Source of the DNA: Cryobacterium cryoconiti
Lineage (GTDB): Bacteria > Actinomycetota > Actinomycetes > Actinomycetales > Microbacteriaceae
Assembly (NCBI RefSeq): GCF_004403065.1
Contig: NZ_SOHA01000037.1
Location: 1 to 41,451 of the forward strand
Direction of reading: 5' to 3'
Length of the DNA stretch: 41,451 nucleotides
The notes beneath the pieces are model-generated. The model was not told the DNA's origin and did not search any database. It saw only the letters and a list, made by a program, of their open reading frames with translations. The position numbers were made by a program, and so were the translations under genes. Shown piece after piece: positions 1 through 7,924 of the stretch (positions are counted from its first letter, which is position 1; every line of letters starts with the position of its first letter).

Positions 1-2697
1 AATAGAGGATGCGAGCACGGCCTGATCAAATACCGCTGACAACACAGTAGTGACAGGCGCGCCGCTCGCCCCAGAAGCAGGGCTTGTCGAGACCACCACA
101 GGGGCAGCCAGGACGCTGGGAACACTGTCGGCAGGCATGAAGACGACGTCCACCCAATAGTTTTCCGCACGGACGCTATCGACAGGGAAGGCACTCGCCG
201 CCGAGTACGTGTACAGCCCGTTTCCGGATGTCGGGGTGTTGCGCGCCGCATGGAGTGGCGCACTATCGACATTGGCATTCCCCGCAGGCATCGGAGAGGG
301 GTGGGCATACATATATCCCGGGGTATGCGCGTAGTGGCCCTTCGGCGCGAAATATGACACCACGTGTGTCGTGTTCGCTTCGATTGCAACAGGGGTGGAA
401 AAAGTGACGGTTTGCCAGCCGAATTCCGTTTCCCCTGAGAATTCCGCCGTCGCTAGTCGCTGGCCTGTCGCCGTCCACAGGCTTCCGGAGTGCGTGCCCG
501 TATTGTTTGTCGATTTGAAGAAGCGGACGCCGGTCACGGTTCCGGCCTTGTCCGAGGAGAACCTCAGTCCCAGCTCGACGCTGGCGGTGTCACCCGAATC
601 AGCGATGTCCGGAGCGACATTGGTGCCCCAGATCGAGCAGGGACAGGAGATGTTCACGCTGGCCCCGGCGTCGGGAGTCTCCAGGTTTCCGCTGTCGTCA
701 ACGGCGCGGGTTTTGATGCTCGCGGAAGGGCTGCCGTGCGCAATCCAACTCAAAGTCCATTTGTTTCTTCCCGTGGCTGGGCGCCAGGTCGCGCCGCCGT
801 CGGTAGAGACTTCGACACCGGCGACGACGCCTGCAGCGTCGGCCGCCGTGCCGGTGACGGTGACTTTCGTCCCATCGGCCAGAGATTGACCGTTCAGCCC
901 GGACGTGATTACGGACGTCGGAGCCGTTCCATCCGTCGACTTCGCGGCCGCTACCAGCCCCGTCGTCAACGCGGCCGGCTGAGCCCCCATATCTGCCAAT
1001 AGGTTAACCGTGGCCTGCTTCATGTTCCGGTCGGGCGCCCGGCCTGTCGTGTAGCCATCGAGACCGTACGACCACTGAACAGTGCCAGCCCCAAACACCA
1101 GGGCACCACTAGCTGCGCGGTACATCGTCAGATTGTGGGTGACCCTCCCAGGTGCCACGTTGGATCCGTAGTCGGTGAACACCTCGCGGGAATCAATCGT
1201 GGTGGACGACAACTTGAATGCCCCAGCGGGTCTGAAGCCATTATCGGCATCCACATCCCATTCATACCCGAGGGTGTCCAGACCGGGGCCCAAAATCAAG
1301 GACTGGTTACCCGTTAGGGCAGCCGCGTCGGTGTTTCGCCAGAGCCTCATGTTCGCGTACTCGGCGGGAACCCTGATGTCGGTGGACCCCGCATTCACCA
1401 GAAAGAACTGCCCGGTCAGCGAGTTCTCCGGATTGCCACCCCCGCCGGCAGTTCCGAACCTCGGGTCGCGCCAAGTCCCTGTCCACGACACGGGGTCGGT
1501 GGGGGCGTTGAAGTGAGTGTCCTTGTAACAGACGAGCGTGCGGTTTGCTGTCAATGATTCGTCAGCGCTCGGTTCCCATCGCGTTTTCCAGAACATTTCG
1601 TTTCCGCTAAAGAACGCTAGACTCACTCCGGCGTCCCGAGCCGTCTCGACGTTGGTCCGCTGCGAGCCGGCCCAGTACTCGTCATGGCCGGTCGACAAGA
1701 ATACCTTGTGGTTGAGCAGAAGCGGGCCCCGAATGGACGTGTCCACCCCGCTCAGGTACGTCACGTCGTATCCGTTAGCCTCCAGGAATCTGATCATTGG
1801 AAGCTCGGAAGCCATGAGCCAGTTGGGCGATGCCGCATCATGGTTGAACGGTCGATTGTACGAGACCTTGAAAGCCGCCCGGGGTGCCTCTGCGGGTACC
1901 GCTGAGGGACAGTCAACCGCGCAGACGTATAGGCTGTTGCCGCCATAGTCGTTGTAAGCCTGCCACGTCTGATCAGACGTTTGAAAAACGATACTGCTCG
2001 TGCTCGCGTCATTTCGCACAACGAATGGGATTAAACTTCCCCCTCCTGTGTCCTCACGCACCAGGTGGGCAATATAGACACCCGACACGGCAGTTTCCGG
2101 GACAGCCCATGACGCTGATACCGCCCAGTTCCCGCAGTCGATCAATCCGGTGTCGGAAAAAGTCAGACAAGAGGGCTGCTCTTGTGGCAACGGCACTGAG
2201 GGAAGTACCGCGGGAGCGATTTTTCGTGCGCCATTTCCTTGGTAGTACCCAAGGCGCAAAATGTCGATGTGGTACGAGACAGCAGGCGTCAGAATCTTGA
2301 ACTCTACGGTTTCGCCCACATTGACGCTCATCGCCGTCGCAAACCCCTGGATGCTCGGGTCACCCGATCCGGATTCCCCCCAGTCGCTCTCTGGCGTGCC
2401 AGGTAGTAGGTTCTCGCAGGCGATGGTGTTCGAAGACGGAGGCGCGCAAGGGGCCGTTTCAGCCGAGGCCCGGGCATCGAAAGAAACTACGCTGAACCCC
2501 ACCAAAGATAATGCGATGAGAGCGCACACGATGGACCGAAATGCCGAGTGACGGCTCGCGACTATGGGCGCAGACGCACCGAGGCCCCGCTTGAGCTGGT
2601 CCCGGGCCGTTCGCCCTCGGGCGGATTTCGCGCGCGGGTGATTCTTCGTAGCACTTTCTGCGCGGTCAACAGGCGCGCCGGACAAGAAAATCTTCAT
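1..2697 (-). CDS. Secreted surface protein with dimethylformamidase-beta-like, Ig-like and DUF4082 regions (3' end outside window)
   Basis: An open frame of 899 codons runs from ATG at 2697 off the window edge. About 50 Arg/Lys-rich residues precede a hydrophobic segment (residues ~55-72, IVCALIALSLVGFSVV) ending near an ARASA cleavage-like site, so export is likely. Residues ~80-570 resemble the N,N-dimethylformamidase beta-subunit-like domain found in actinobacterial surface proteins (FQTSDQTWQAYNDYGG, STGHDEYWAG). Residues ~590-650 are an Ig-like segment with SVITSG and STDGGATW. Residues ~680-855 match a DUF4082 domain (LGLRFSSDKAGTVTGVRFFK, YFAPKGHYAHTPGYM). The last ~35 residues (STSPASGASG) begin an SbsA-type Ig domain. 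The catalytic activity is unproven; a carbohydrate- or wall-associated role is inferred. A perfect palindrome shared with the polysaccharide operon lies 105 bp upstream. No frame break was seen in the parts translated. Confidence 0.85.
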   Translation of the reverse strand, partial: MKIFLSGAPVDRAESATKNHPRAKSARGRTARDQLKRGLGASAPIVASRHSAFRSIVCALIALSLVGFSVVSFDARASAETAPCAPPSSNTIACENLLPGTPESDWGESGSGDPSIQGFATAMSVNVGETVEFKILTPAVSYHIDILRLGYYQGNGARKIAPAVLPSVPLPQEQPSCLTFSDTGLIDCGNWAVSASWAVPETAVSGVYIAHLVREDTGGGSLIPFVVRNDASTSSIVFQTSDQTWQAYNDYGGNSLYVCAVDCPSAVPAEAPRAAFKVSYNRPFNHDAASPNWLMASELPMIRFLEANGYDVTYLSGVDTSIRGPLLLNHKVFLSTGHDEYWAGSQRTNVETARDAGVSLAFFSGNEMFWKTRWEPSADESLTANRTLVCYKDTHFNAPTDPVSWTGTWRDPRFGTAGGGGNPENSLTGQFFLVNAGSTDIRVPAEYANMRLWRNTDAAALTGNQSLILGPGLDTLGYEWDVDADNGFRPAGAFKLSSTTIDSREVFTDYGSNVAPGRVTHNLTMYRAASGALVFGAGTVQWSYGLDGYTTGRAPDRNMKQATVNLLADMGAQPAALTTGLVAAAKSTDGTAPTSVITSGLNGQSLADGTKVTVTGTAADAAGVVAGVEVSTDGGATWRPATGRNKWTLSWIAHGSPSASIKTRAVDDSGNLETPDAGASVNISCPCSIWGTNVAPDIADSGDTASVELGLRFSSDKAGTVTGVRFFKSTNNTGTHSGSLWTATGQRLATAEFSGETEFGWQTVTFSTPVAIEANTTHVVSYFAPKGHYAHTPGYMYAHPSPMPAGNANVDSAPLHAARNTPTSGNGLYTYSAASAFPVDSVRAENYWVDVVFMPADSVPSVLAAPVVVSTSPASGASGAPVTTVLSAVFDQAVLASSI

Positions 2698-2801
2698 TAG
2701 GGCATTCCGTCCAATAACGACTTGTCAATCTCGGGTGTCATATGGGGCGAATCGGGTGCTCTTGAGACGGCGAGGACGTCGATGCAGAGACGCACGAGTC
2801 A

Positions 2802-2821
2802 TGTCCTCATTTATGAGGACA
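2802..2821. promoter_or_regulatory. Palindromic operator candidate, site 1
   Basis: TGTCCTCATTTATGAGGACA has 9-bp perfect arms around TT, about 105 bp before the start of the large surface protein. The same 20 bases occur on the opposite strand at 24487-24506 upstream of the BY-kinase operon. The size and symmetry suit a dimeric transcription factor; which one is unknown. Confidence 0.65.
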
Positions 2822-3324
2822 AGATACCCGGACGAAACTCGCTGGCACCCCCCACTTCGGGGCGGCATTCGGCGTACGATCCAATGGCCCCCTGGTGCGG
2901 GTACGCAGACGCATCGCGCAGGTAGAGCCGGTTCTGGATGCTTTCGGGCCCCTGCCGGCGAGGCGGCCTGAAATTCGGGGCCTAATGTCGTGGTAGTCGC
3001 CGGTGACAGCGACCGCGTCTTCCTCGTGCGTCCATTTCGATCAAGCGTCGGTACGAGACCCTTGCGGTTCCCATGGGGTTCGGCGAAAACGATCCGATCG
3101 CGCTCAACTCAGCCGAGGCCGCTCCGTGAGCCGTAGGTAAGCGTGAGCTGCTGGAGGGCGCCAATTTCCGCGAGCGCGTCGGTCAGGCCATGTCGGCGAG
3201 TCCGGCGGTGACGGCGCTCACTGAAATTCCCCACTCGGGGTCGCTCCCGCACATAGAAGCGGGCCTTTCTCGAAACTGATGGTCACGCCGACCACACACC
3301 AGCTTCAAGAAAGGCCCTGCTCCT
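2822..3324. other. Gene-poor stretch with degenerate coding remnants
   Basis: No intact gene is visible. Short plus-strand stretches look coding but end at stops: one near 2871-2995 (VRVRRRIAQVEPVLDAFGPL) and one near 3028-3129 (RYETLAVPMGFGENDPIALN), followed after a stop by KRELLEGANFRERVGQAM (about 3138-3190). I do not recognise the family. An imperfect inverted repeat (GCGGGCCTTTCT near 3260 and AGAAAGGCCCTGCT near 3310) precedes the istA remnant and may belong to that element's end. Confidence 0.4.
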
Positions 3325-3797
3325 ATGCTTTCAGAGGAGGACGACGTGGACATCCACGCGCTCAAACGGCAAGGGATGACGATCAGTGAGATCGCCCGCC
3401 GCACCAACTACGACCGCAAGACCATCCGCGCCGCCCCGGACCCGTGCGACGCGTTCATCGCCGACGTCACAGCCCGCCTCACCGATGACCCGCACTTCTG
3501 GTGCGGCGACGCTGCTGGACGAGCTGGTCCCGCTGGGTCTCGAAGGGTCGTATCAGACCCTGACTCGTCAGATCCGGGACCGGGGCTTGCGGCCGGCCTG
3601 CACCGCCTGCGCGTACGTGACCAAGCGGCCCAACGCGATCATCGAGTACCCGCCCGGCGAGGAGACCCAGTTCGACTGGGTCGGGCTGCCCGACGCCCCG
3701 GCGGACTGGGCGTTCCCGACGAAACGCGCCTACGTGTTCGTCGGGTCGCTCGCGCACTCGGGAGTTTGGCGGGCGGTAATCTCCCCGCCGAGGGGCC
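3325..3797 (+). pseudogene. istA: IS21-family istA transposase remnant, frameshifted and truncated
   Basis: The ATG at 3325 opens MLSEEDDVDIHALKRQGM and TISEIARRTNYDRKTIR, the N-terminal helix-turn-helix of IS21-type IstA. The usual linker after KTIR is missing (AAPDPCDAF follows directly). After DDPHFW the frame shifts near 3500, continuing as TLLDELVPLGLEGSYQTLT, CTACAYVTKRPNAIIEYPPG and ETQFDWVGLPD, the start of the DDE region. Homology stops after SLAHSGVWRAVISPP near 3790, and no istB is seen. It cannot encode an active transposase. The family call rests on remembered IstA sequence. Confidence 0.8.
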
Positions 3798-4045
3798 ATA
3801 GTGGCTGACGTGCAGTGCGGTGGTGTCCACTGCTGCGGGGGTGCTCTTGGGGCCGGGGTGGTTCGGGTTGGGCGATAGCTGCACTACCTCGTGGGAGCCG
3901 CGGCAGACGCGAGAGCAGGGGGTAGCGTCCCGTTCGGTCTTTGCTGCGTGCGCTTCGGCTTCCGTGGGGTACTGCGTGATGGCGGTGAGTCCGCAGCGGG
4001 TGATGAGTGCGAACCGTCCGGAGCCGTCGATGCGTGCGCTGAATT
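3798..4045 (-). pseudogene. Unrecognised coding remnant between istA and the IS3 element
   Basis: The minus strand carries a codon-biased open stretch beginning at the IS3 left end (KFSARIDGSGRFALITRCGL, then TAITQYPTEAEAHAAKTERD) and running to the istA junction. It has no start codon on the IS side, so its 5' part was probably lost when the IS arrived. No family recognised. It may be a remnant of the integrative element next door. Confidence 0.35.
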
Positions 4046-5544
4046 TGTCAAGGTGAATGAGGCCAGCGTGAGTTTAGGCGGCTAGTTTTGGCTCTTCTTC
4101 TTGAGCGGCTGGTTTGTTGATCCAGGCCGCGTCGGGGGTGGCGAGGATCTTCGGGTCCGCAGCGGTGCTGAAGCGTTCCGGGTTCCGGGCCCGCGCTGTG
4201 GCAAGGGTCGCCGCCCGCTCGGCGGCCTTGCCGGCGGCGAGGCCATAGTGGACGTCAGCGGGGGCGTTGAGCCCGATGCCGTTGTGCCGGTGGCTGTGGT
4301 TGTGGTTGTAACCCTCGACGAAGGTGTCCATGAACCGGCGGGCGTCGCCGACGCTGCCGAAGCGTTCCGGGAACACCGGGGCGAACTTGAGCGTCTTGAA
4401 CCACGCCTCCGAGTATGGGTTGTCGTTGCTGACCCGGGGTCGGGAGTGCGACTTGGTGACCTCGAGATCCGAAAGCAGAACGGCGACGGTCTTGCTCGTC
4501 ATCGACGTGCCCCGGTCGGCGTGGACGACCTGCGGGGTGCCATGGATGCCGAAGGTCTCCGTCATCATCTCCGCGGCGAGGACCGCGGACTCGGCCGGAT
4601 GGACCTTCACGCCGACGATGTAGCGGGAGTAAATATCGATCATCACGTAGGCATCGAAGTACTTGCCCTTGATCGGGCCAGGCAATTTCGTGATGTCCCA
4701 CGTATAAACCTGGCCGGGTGCGGTGGCGACCAGTTCCGGGATGGCGCGGGCCGGGTGGCGGGCCAGTCGACGGCGTTCCTTGACCTGTTGGTTCTCGGCC
4801 AACACCCGGTAGATCGTTGAGATCGACGCCAAATACACGCCCTCGTCCAGGAACTGCGCGTAGATCTGGATCGGCGGCAAGTCCACGAACCGGGCCGAGT
4901 TCACCACGGCCAGAATCCGGGCCCGCTCGAGGACATCGAGCCGATTCGCCGGCACCACCACAGGCCGGGCCACCTGCGTGCGGGGCGTCCGGGTCGCGGT
5001 CGCCCGCGGTAACCCGACCAGGGTGGCGGCCGTCCGTGTCGGAATGCCGCGCGTGTGCGGTGTTTCGTCCCGCGAGCTCTTCGAAAGAATTTCGAGTAGC
5101 TCGTGCATTTTTGACATGATCTCCAACGCCACCCCCGTCGTTTCCAGGCGCCGTTCGGTCAACTCCAGTTGGCGGCGGAGCCGGGCGATCTCGGCCTGCT
5201 CGGGCGTGAGCCGGCCGATCTTCTCCCCGGGTTTCTTGCCCTGCAGCACCCCGGCGTCGCGCAGTTTTCGCCACTCCGTGATCTGCGAGGAGTAGATGCC
5301 CTGCTCCCGCAAATACGCGCCGCCTCCGTTGCGGGAGATGGCGTCCTCGTAGGCGGCGAGGCGATCGAGTTTCTGCTTCGGGGTGAACGACCGCCGGGGC
5401 GTGGGGCCGCCCGCGCGGGGGCCGGGACTGCTGTTGTTCATGGGACTATCGTCGCGCACGGCGATCAACGATGGGCTGGACATGGTGGGACTTCCTGATT
5501 CTCGAGGACTTGCTCTGAGCTACTGGCCTCAACTCACCCTGACA
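4046..5544 (-). mobile_element. IS3-family insertion sequence, 1499 bp
   Basis: The boundaries are set by terminal inverted repeats: left end TGTCAAGGTGAATGAGGCC at 4046, right end (minus strand) TGTCAGGGTGAGTTGAGGCC from 5544, about 20 of 22 aligned positions identical with one gap. A single transposase gene fills the element. The 3-bp flanks differ (ATT left, CGT right), so no target duplication survives. The right flank is the interior of a tyrosine recombinase whose 5' half is absent from the left flank, which suggests an IS-associated deletion. Confidence 0.8.
4074..5483 (-). CDS. IS3-family transposase, single-frame OrfAB type
   Basis: 469 residues. The N-terminus carries a helix-turn-helix like OrfA (SFTPKQKLDRLAAYEDAI, GGAYLREQGIYSSQITEWR) followed by a heptad-rich segment (EIARLRRQLELTERRLE). 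The C-terminal integrase core has the DDE residues in YTWDITKLPG, VVHADRGTSMTS and DNPYSEAWFKTLKF. Most IS3 elements make OrfAB by frameshifting; here both parts are in one frame. AGGAAG lies 8 nt before the ATG at 5483, supporting that start. The frame is intact and both IS ends are present, so the element may be active. Confidence 0.9.
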   Translation of the reverse strand: MSSPSLIAVRDDSPMNNSSPGPRAGGPTPRRSFTPKQKLDRLAAYEDAISRNGGGAYLREQGIYSSQITEWRKLRDAGVLQGKKPGEKIGRLTPEQAEIARLRRQLELTERRLETTGVALEIMSKMHELLEILSKSSRDETPHTRGIPTRTAATLVGLPRATATRTPRTQVARPVVVPANRLDVLERARILAVVNSARFVDLPPIQIYAQFLDEGVYLASISTIYRVLAENQQVKERRRLARHPARAIPELVATAPGQVYTWDITKLPGPIKGKYFDAYVMIDIYSRYIVGVKVHPAESAVLAAEMMTETFGIHGTPQVVHADRGTSMTSKTVAVLLSDLEVTKSHSRPRVSNDNPYSEAWFKTLKFAPVFPERFGSVGDARRFMDTFVEGYNHNHSHRHNGIGLNAPADVHYGLAAGKAAERAATLATARARNPERFSTAADPKILATPDAAWINKPAAQEEEPKLAA

Positions 5545-5985
5545 CGTAGGGCGGGGCTGGCTCATGTGCGCTTGCCTGACTCGCGGCGGGGCTGTTTCGT
5601 CTCGGCAATAACTAAGTGCATGGCCGCTGACAAGACCTTCCAGCGCGTGACGATTCACGACCTGAGACACACGGCGGCGAGCTTGGCTCTTTCAGCCGGC
5701 GCAAACGTCAAAGCGGTCCAGAGAATGCTCGGCCATGCGTCGGCGGCCATGACGCTCGACACCTATGCGGACCTGTTCGACGACGACCTAGACGCGGTAG
5801 CAATGGCACTCGATTGGCGAGTAGCGCTTGTTGGTAGCGGTAGTCCGGCGAGTTGGTGTGTAACCTCGGGACATCGTGGACAGTGGATCTCATCACTTCG
5901 TGGACGCTGGGTCTCATGGCTTCGTGCACCACTTGCCTGGACTGGCGCTACCATCTGGTGCTACTTGCCAACTCGATCAGGCTAA
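5545..5985 (+). pseudogene. int: Tyrosine recombinase (integrase) C-terminal fragment
   Basis: The frame entering from the IS3 right end encodes the second half of a phage-type integrase: HDLRHTAASLALSAGANVK with the box II His and Arg, LGHASAAMTLDTY with the conserved His and the nucleophilic Tyr, then ADLFDDDLDAVAMAL. The family usually ends shortly after this motif; here the frame continues about 50 codons into repeats, so the 3' end is probably altered too. The N-terminal arm- and core-binding domains and the first catalytic Arg are missing. It faces a tRNA-derived attachment site 100 bp downstream, the usual int-att arrangement. Confidence 0.8.
5855..5926. repeat. Three tandem degenerate 24-bp repeats
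   Basis: Units at 5855-5878, 5879-5902 and 5903-5926. On the minus strand each starts CACGA(A/T)G and carries a GAGAC/GAGAT/GAGGT core. They lie within the run-on part of the integrase frame. Iterated repeats of this sort occur at the ends of some actinobacterial IS elements (I suspect an IS481-like end), but no transposase remains beside them. Confidence 0.45.
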
Positions 5986-5999
5986 GAAAGTTTCGGGTG

Positions 6000-6016
6000 T
6001 TGTCAAACCGTTGTCA
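6000..6016 (+). repeat. Direct repeat copy 1, candidate integrase arm-type site
   Basis: TTGTCAAACCGTTGTCA, itself two TTGTCA hexamers 11 bp apart. An identical copy lies at 6217-6233, on the other side of the tRNA-derived core. Same-orientation 17-bp repeats flanking a core are typical of integrase arm or excisionase sites; assignment is inferred. Confidence 0.55.
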
Positions 6017-6035
6017 GGCGAGGCATCCGGGCAAT

Positions 6036-6083
6036 GAAAAACCCCCCACTTCCCAGTGAAACAAAGGGAAGCAAGGGGGTTTC
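6036..6083 (-). terminator. Rho-independent terminator following the tRNA 3' end
   Basis: An ACCCCCCACTTCCC arm (6041-6054) pairs with GGGAAGCAAGGGGGT (6066-6080). On the minus strand the stem ends in a T tract (GGGGGGTTTTTC). It sits directly after the tRNA 3' fragment in tRNA orientation, so it is probably the original tRNA terminator carried in the attachment region. Confidence 0.7.
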
Positions 6084-6085
6084 TG

Positions 6086-6110
6086 TGGCGGTACCGGTGG
6101 GATTTGAACT
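6086..6110 (-). other. tRNA 3'-end fragment (attachment-site core)
   Basis: On the minus strand GTTCAAATCCCACC then GGTACCGCCA reads as a T-loop (TTCAAAT), T-stem 3' strand, acceptor 3' strand and encoded CCA. The 5' half of the T-stem does not pair (TAGAG precedes instead of GTGGG), and no D- or anticodon arm lies upstream, so this is not a tRNA gene. A bare tRNA 3' end beside an integrase is the classic core of a tyrosine-recombinase attachment site. The donor tRNA could not be named. Confidence 0.7.
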
Positions 6111-6216
6111 CTAATTCGACCTGCGGACTAGTCCTGCTCTCCCCCAACTTCCCGGTATTTACGCGGTTCTTCAATCACATTGACCTCTATGAAATCGGAC
6201 CGTTTGTTCCGGCCTA

Positions 6217-6233
6217 TTGTCAAACCGTTGTCA
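6217..6233 (+). repeat. Direct repeat copy 2, candidate integrase arm-type site
   Basis: Identical 17-bp copy of the repeat at 6000-6016. It overlaps the last codon of the excisionase-like gene by 3 bp. See that entry. Confidence 0.55.
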
Positions 6234-6476
6234 CGCTTTATACACAGTGCGCAAAGCACCAGGAGTGAGTCCCCACGGGTTCGGCGGAGGCGTTGGCAGA
6301 TTGGTGGTGTTCGTTTGCACGTACGCCTGGAGTGCGGCACGCGGGAAGGTGAGCGTGTGACCTTGCTTGAGGAATGCGATCGTCCGCTGATGCACCAGGC
6401 GTCGAAGCTTGGTCGGCTCGATCTTCAGGTACGCGGCTGCCTGCTCAAGCGTGTTGATGTCTTCAAGTTCGCTCAC
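6231..6476 (-). CDS. Small excisionase-like helix-turn-helix protein
   Basis: 81 residues. The core LEQAAAYLKIEPTKLRRLVH followed by QRTIAFLKQGHTLTFPRAAL is the MerR-like winged helix of the excisionase/AlpA family (helix, turn, recognition helix, wing, then an Arg preceding the last helix). The Pro/Asn-rich tail (residues ~55-70) is probably disordered. It lies beside the attachment core and recombinase fragment, fitting a recombination directionality factor; a small repressor is the alternative. Its own recombinase is broken, so it is probably an orphan. Confidence 0.65.
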   Translation of the reverse strand: MSELEDINTLEQAAAYLKIEPTKLRRLVHQRTIAFLKQGHTLTFPRAALQAYVQTNTTNLPTPPPNPWGLTPGALRTVYKA

Positions 6477-6595
6477 GGGATCACTCTAGACGGCCTCGCA
6501 CGCGTGCTTGGAGCGTGCGAGACTCCGCGCATGGAAGACCTCGACACACCTAACGGGACTGCCCCGAGTTCAGTTGACTCAAAGGGTTAGTGGTT

Positions 6596-7458
6596 TCAGG
6601 CGGCCTTGATGGCCACGTTTATTGTCTCAAACTCGATCGGGGTGAGCTTGCCGAGGCGGCGTTGCCGGCGCTTGCGGTGGTAGGTGCGCTCGATCCAGAT
6701 CACCATCGCCAGGCGCAGTTCCTCCCGGGTTGACCACCGCTGCGGTCGAGGACGTTCTTCTGCAGCAGGGCGAAGAACGACTCCATCGCGGCGTTGTCAC
6801 CGCATGCGCCGACGCGGCCCATCGACCCGGTGATGCCGTTGTTCTTCAGCACCCGCAGGAACGCGTTGGAACGGAACTGCGAGCCTCTGTCGGAGTGCAG
6901 GATCGTGCCGTCGATGGTGCGCTGGCCGATCGCGTTCCGGGCGGCCGCGACGGCCAGGGACGCCTTCATCCTGGAGTCGATCGAGTACCCGACGATCTTG
7001 TTCGAGTAGACGTCTTTGATCGCGCAGAGGTAGATCTTGCCCTCGTCGGTTCGGTGTTCGGTGATGTCGGTGAGCCAGAGCTGGTTCGGGCGTGTCGCGG
7101 TGAACTTCCGCTTGACATGGTCGTCGTGGACGAGAGGGCCGGCCTTGCGCGTGAGGCCGCGTTTCTTGGCGAACACGGACCAGAGCCGTTGCTCGGAGCA
7201 CAGCCGCCAGACCCGGTTCTCACCCGCGGCGAGGCCGGCCTGGCCGAGCTCGTCGGAGATGAACCGGTAGCCGAACGCGGGGTCGTCCCGGTGGATGGCC
7301 CAGGCAGCGTTGGTGAGGTGGGCATCGTCCCAATCGCGCTGGGAGATGGGGTCGCGCTTCAACTGGTAGAACGCCTGTTTGGAGAAGCGCGACACCCGGC
7401 AGGTCACCGTGACGGGCACACAGTCGACGGCCAGTTCACGGACCAGCGGGTACATCAT
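6596..7458 (-). pseudogene. IS3-family OrfB transposase with 3' frameshift
   Basis: The frame from ATG 7458 encodes the integrase core with DDE residues in LWLTDITEHRT, LHSDRGSQF and CGDNAAMESFFALLQ. After KNVLDR it runs into SGGQPGRNCAWRW and a stop at 6700. The expected end (WSTREELRLAMVIWIERTYH, then LGKLTPIEFETIN) continues in the next frame to a stop at 6596-6598, so one base was lost or gained near 6735. The final helix of the fold would be missing and activity is doubtful. The start overlaps orfA by 4 nt beside CCCAAAATGATG, a plausible -1 slippage region. Confidence 0.85.
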
Positions 7459-7739
7459 TTTGGGTTGACGTCCCGGGACAGATAGGCGACAGCACGGCGC
7501 ATGACCTCGGCTTCCTGCTCGAGCAGCCGGATGCGCTTCTTGGCATCCCGCAGCTCGACGGATTCCTTCTCGGTCAGGCCCGGCTTCACGCCTTCCTCGA
7601 CGTCGGCTTTCTTCAGCCAGTTCGCCAGGCAGGACTCCGAGATCCCGAAGTCCTTCGCAATCTGATTCAGCGGCGCTTCGTGCTTCCGGGCGACCGCGAC
7701 AACATCGTGGCGGAACTCGGGTGGGTAGGGCTTGGGCAT
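7455..7739 (-). CDS. IS3-family OrfA (helix-turn-helix protein)
   Basis: 94 residues from MPKPYPPEFRHDVVAVARKH. A longer frame starts at 7772, but MPKPYPPEF is the family's normal N-terminus. The helix-turn-helix is in LNQIAKDFGISESCLANWLK, followed by a leucine-rich coiled coil (KKRIRLLEQEAEVMRRAVAY). It binds the IS ends, alone or fused to OrfB. It is intact although OrfB is frameshifted. Confidence 0.9.
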   Translation of the reverse strand: MPKPYPPEFRHDVVAVARKHEAPLNQIAKDFGISESCLANWLKKADVEEGVKPGLTEKESVELRDAKKRIRLLEQEAEVMRRAVAYLSRDVNPK

Positions 7740-7924
7740 GATGACATCCTTCCAGCGAAGACGAATCTCCACAGGTCAGGAGTCAACCAAACCGGGGGCA
7801 GTCCCAACTGCCTGGCGCGAATGGCTGCTGTCGAGCGATGCGGCGCAATGTTCTGGGATGCACGCCAACGAGACAAGCCGAGGATCGGGGGCGCCGTTTA
7901 CTGCGATCTGAGTCCGTGTGAGGA

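Larger units (their letters stand above)
6555..7805 (-). mobile_element. IS3-family insertion sequence, 1251 bp, with target duplication
   Basis: Terminal inverted repeats: left GGGACTGCCCCGAGTTCAG at 6555, right (minus strand) GGGACTGCCCCCGGTTTGG from 7805, with TTGACTC continuing in both. A 3-bp target duplication AAC flanks it (6552-6554 and 7806-7808), as expected for IS3. It carries orfA and a frameshifted orfB. The preserved duplication points to a simple, fairly recent insertion. It interrupts no recognisable gene. Confidence 0.9.

Noticed and set aside
6086..6160. Possible complete tRNA gene on the minus strand
   Set aside because: Only the T-loop, T-stem 3' strand and acceptor 3' end fit; the T-stem 5' side does not pair and no anticodon arm is visible upstream.
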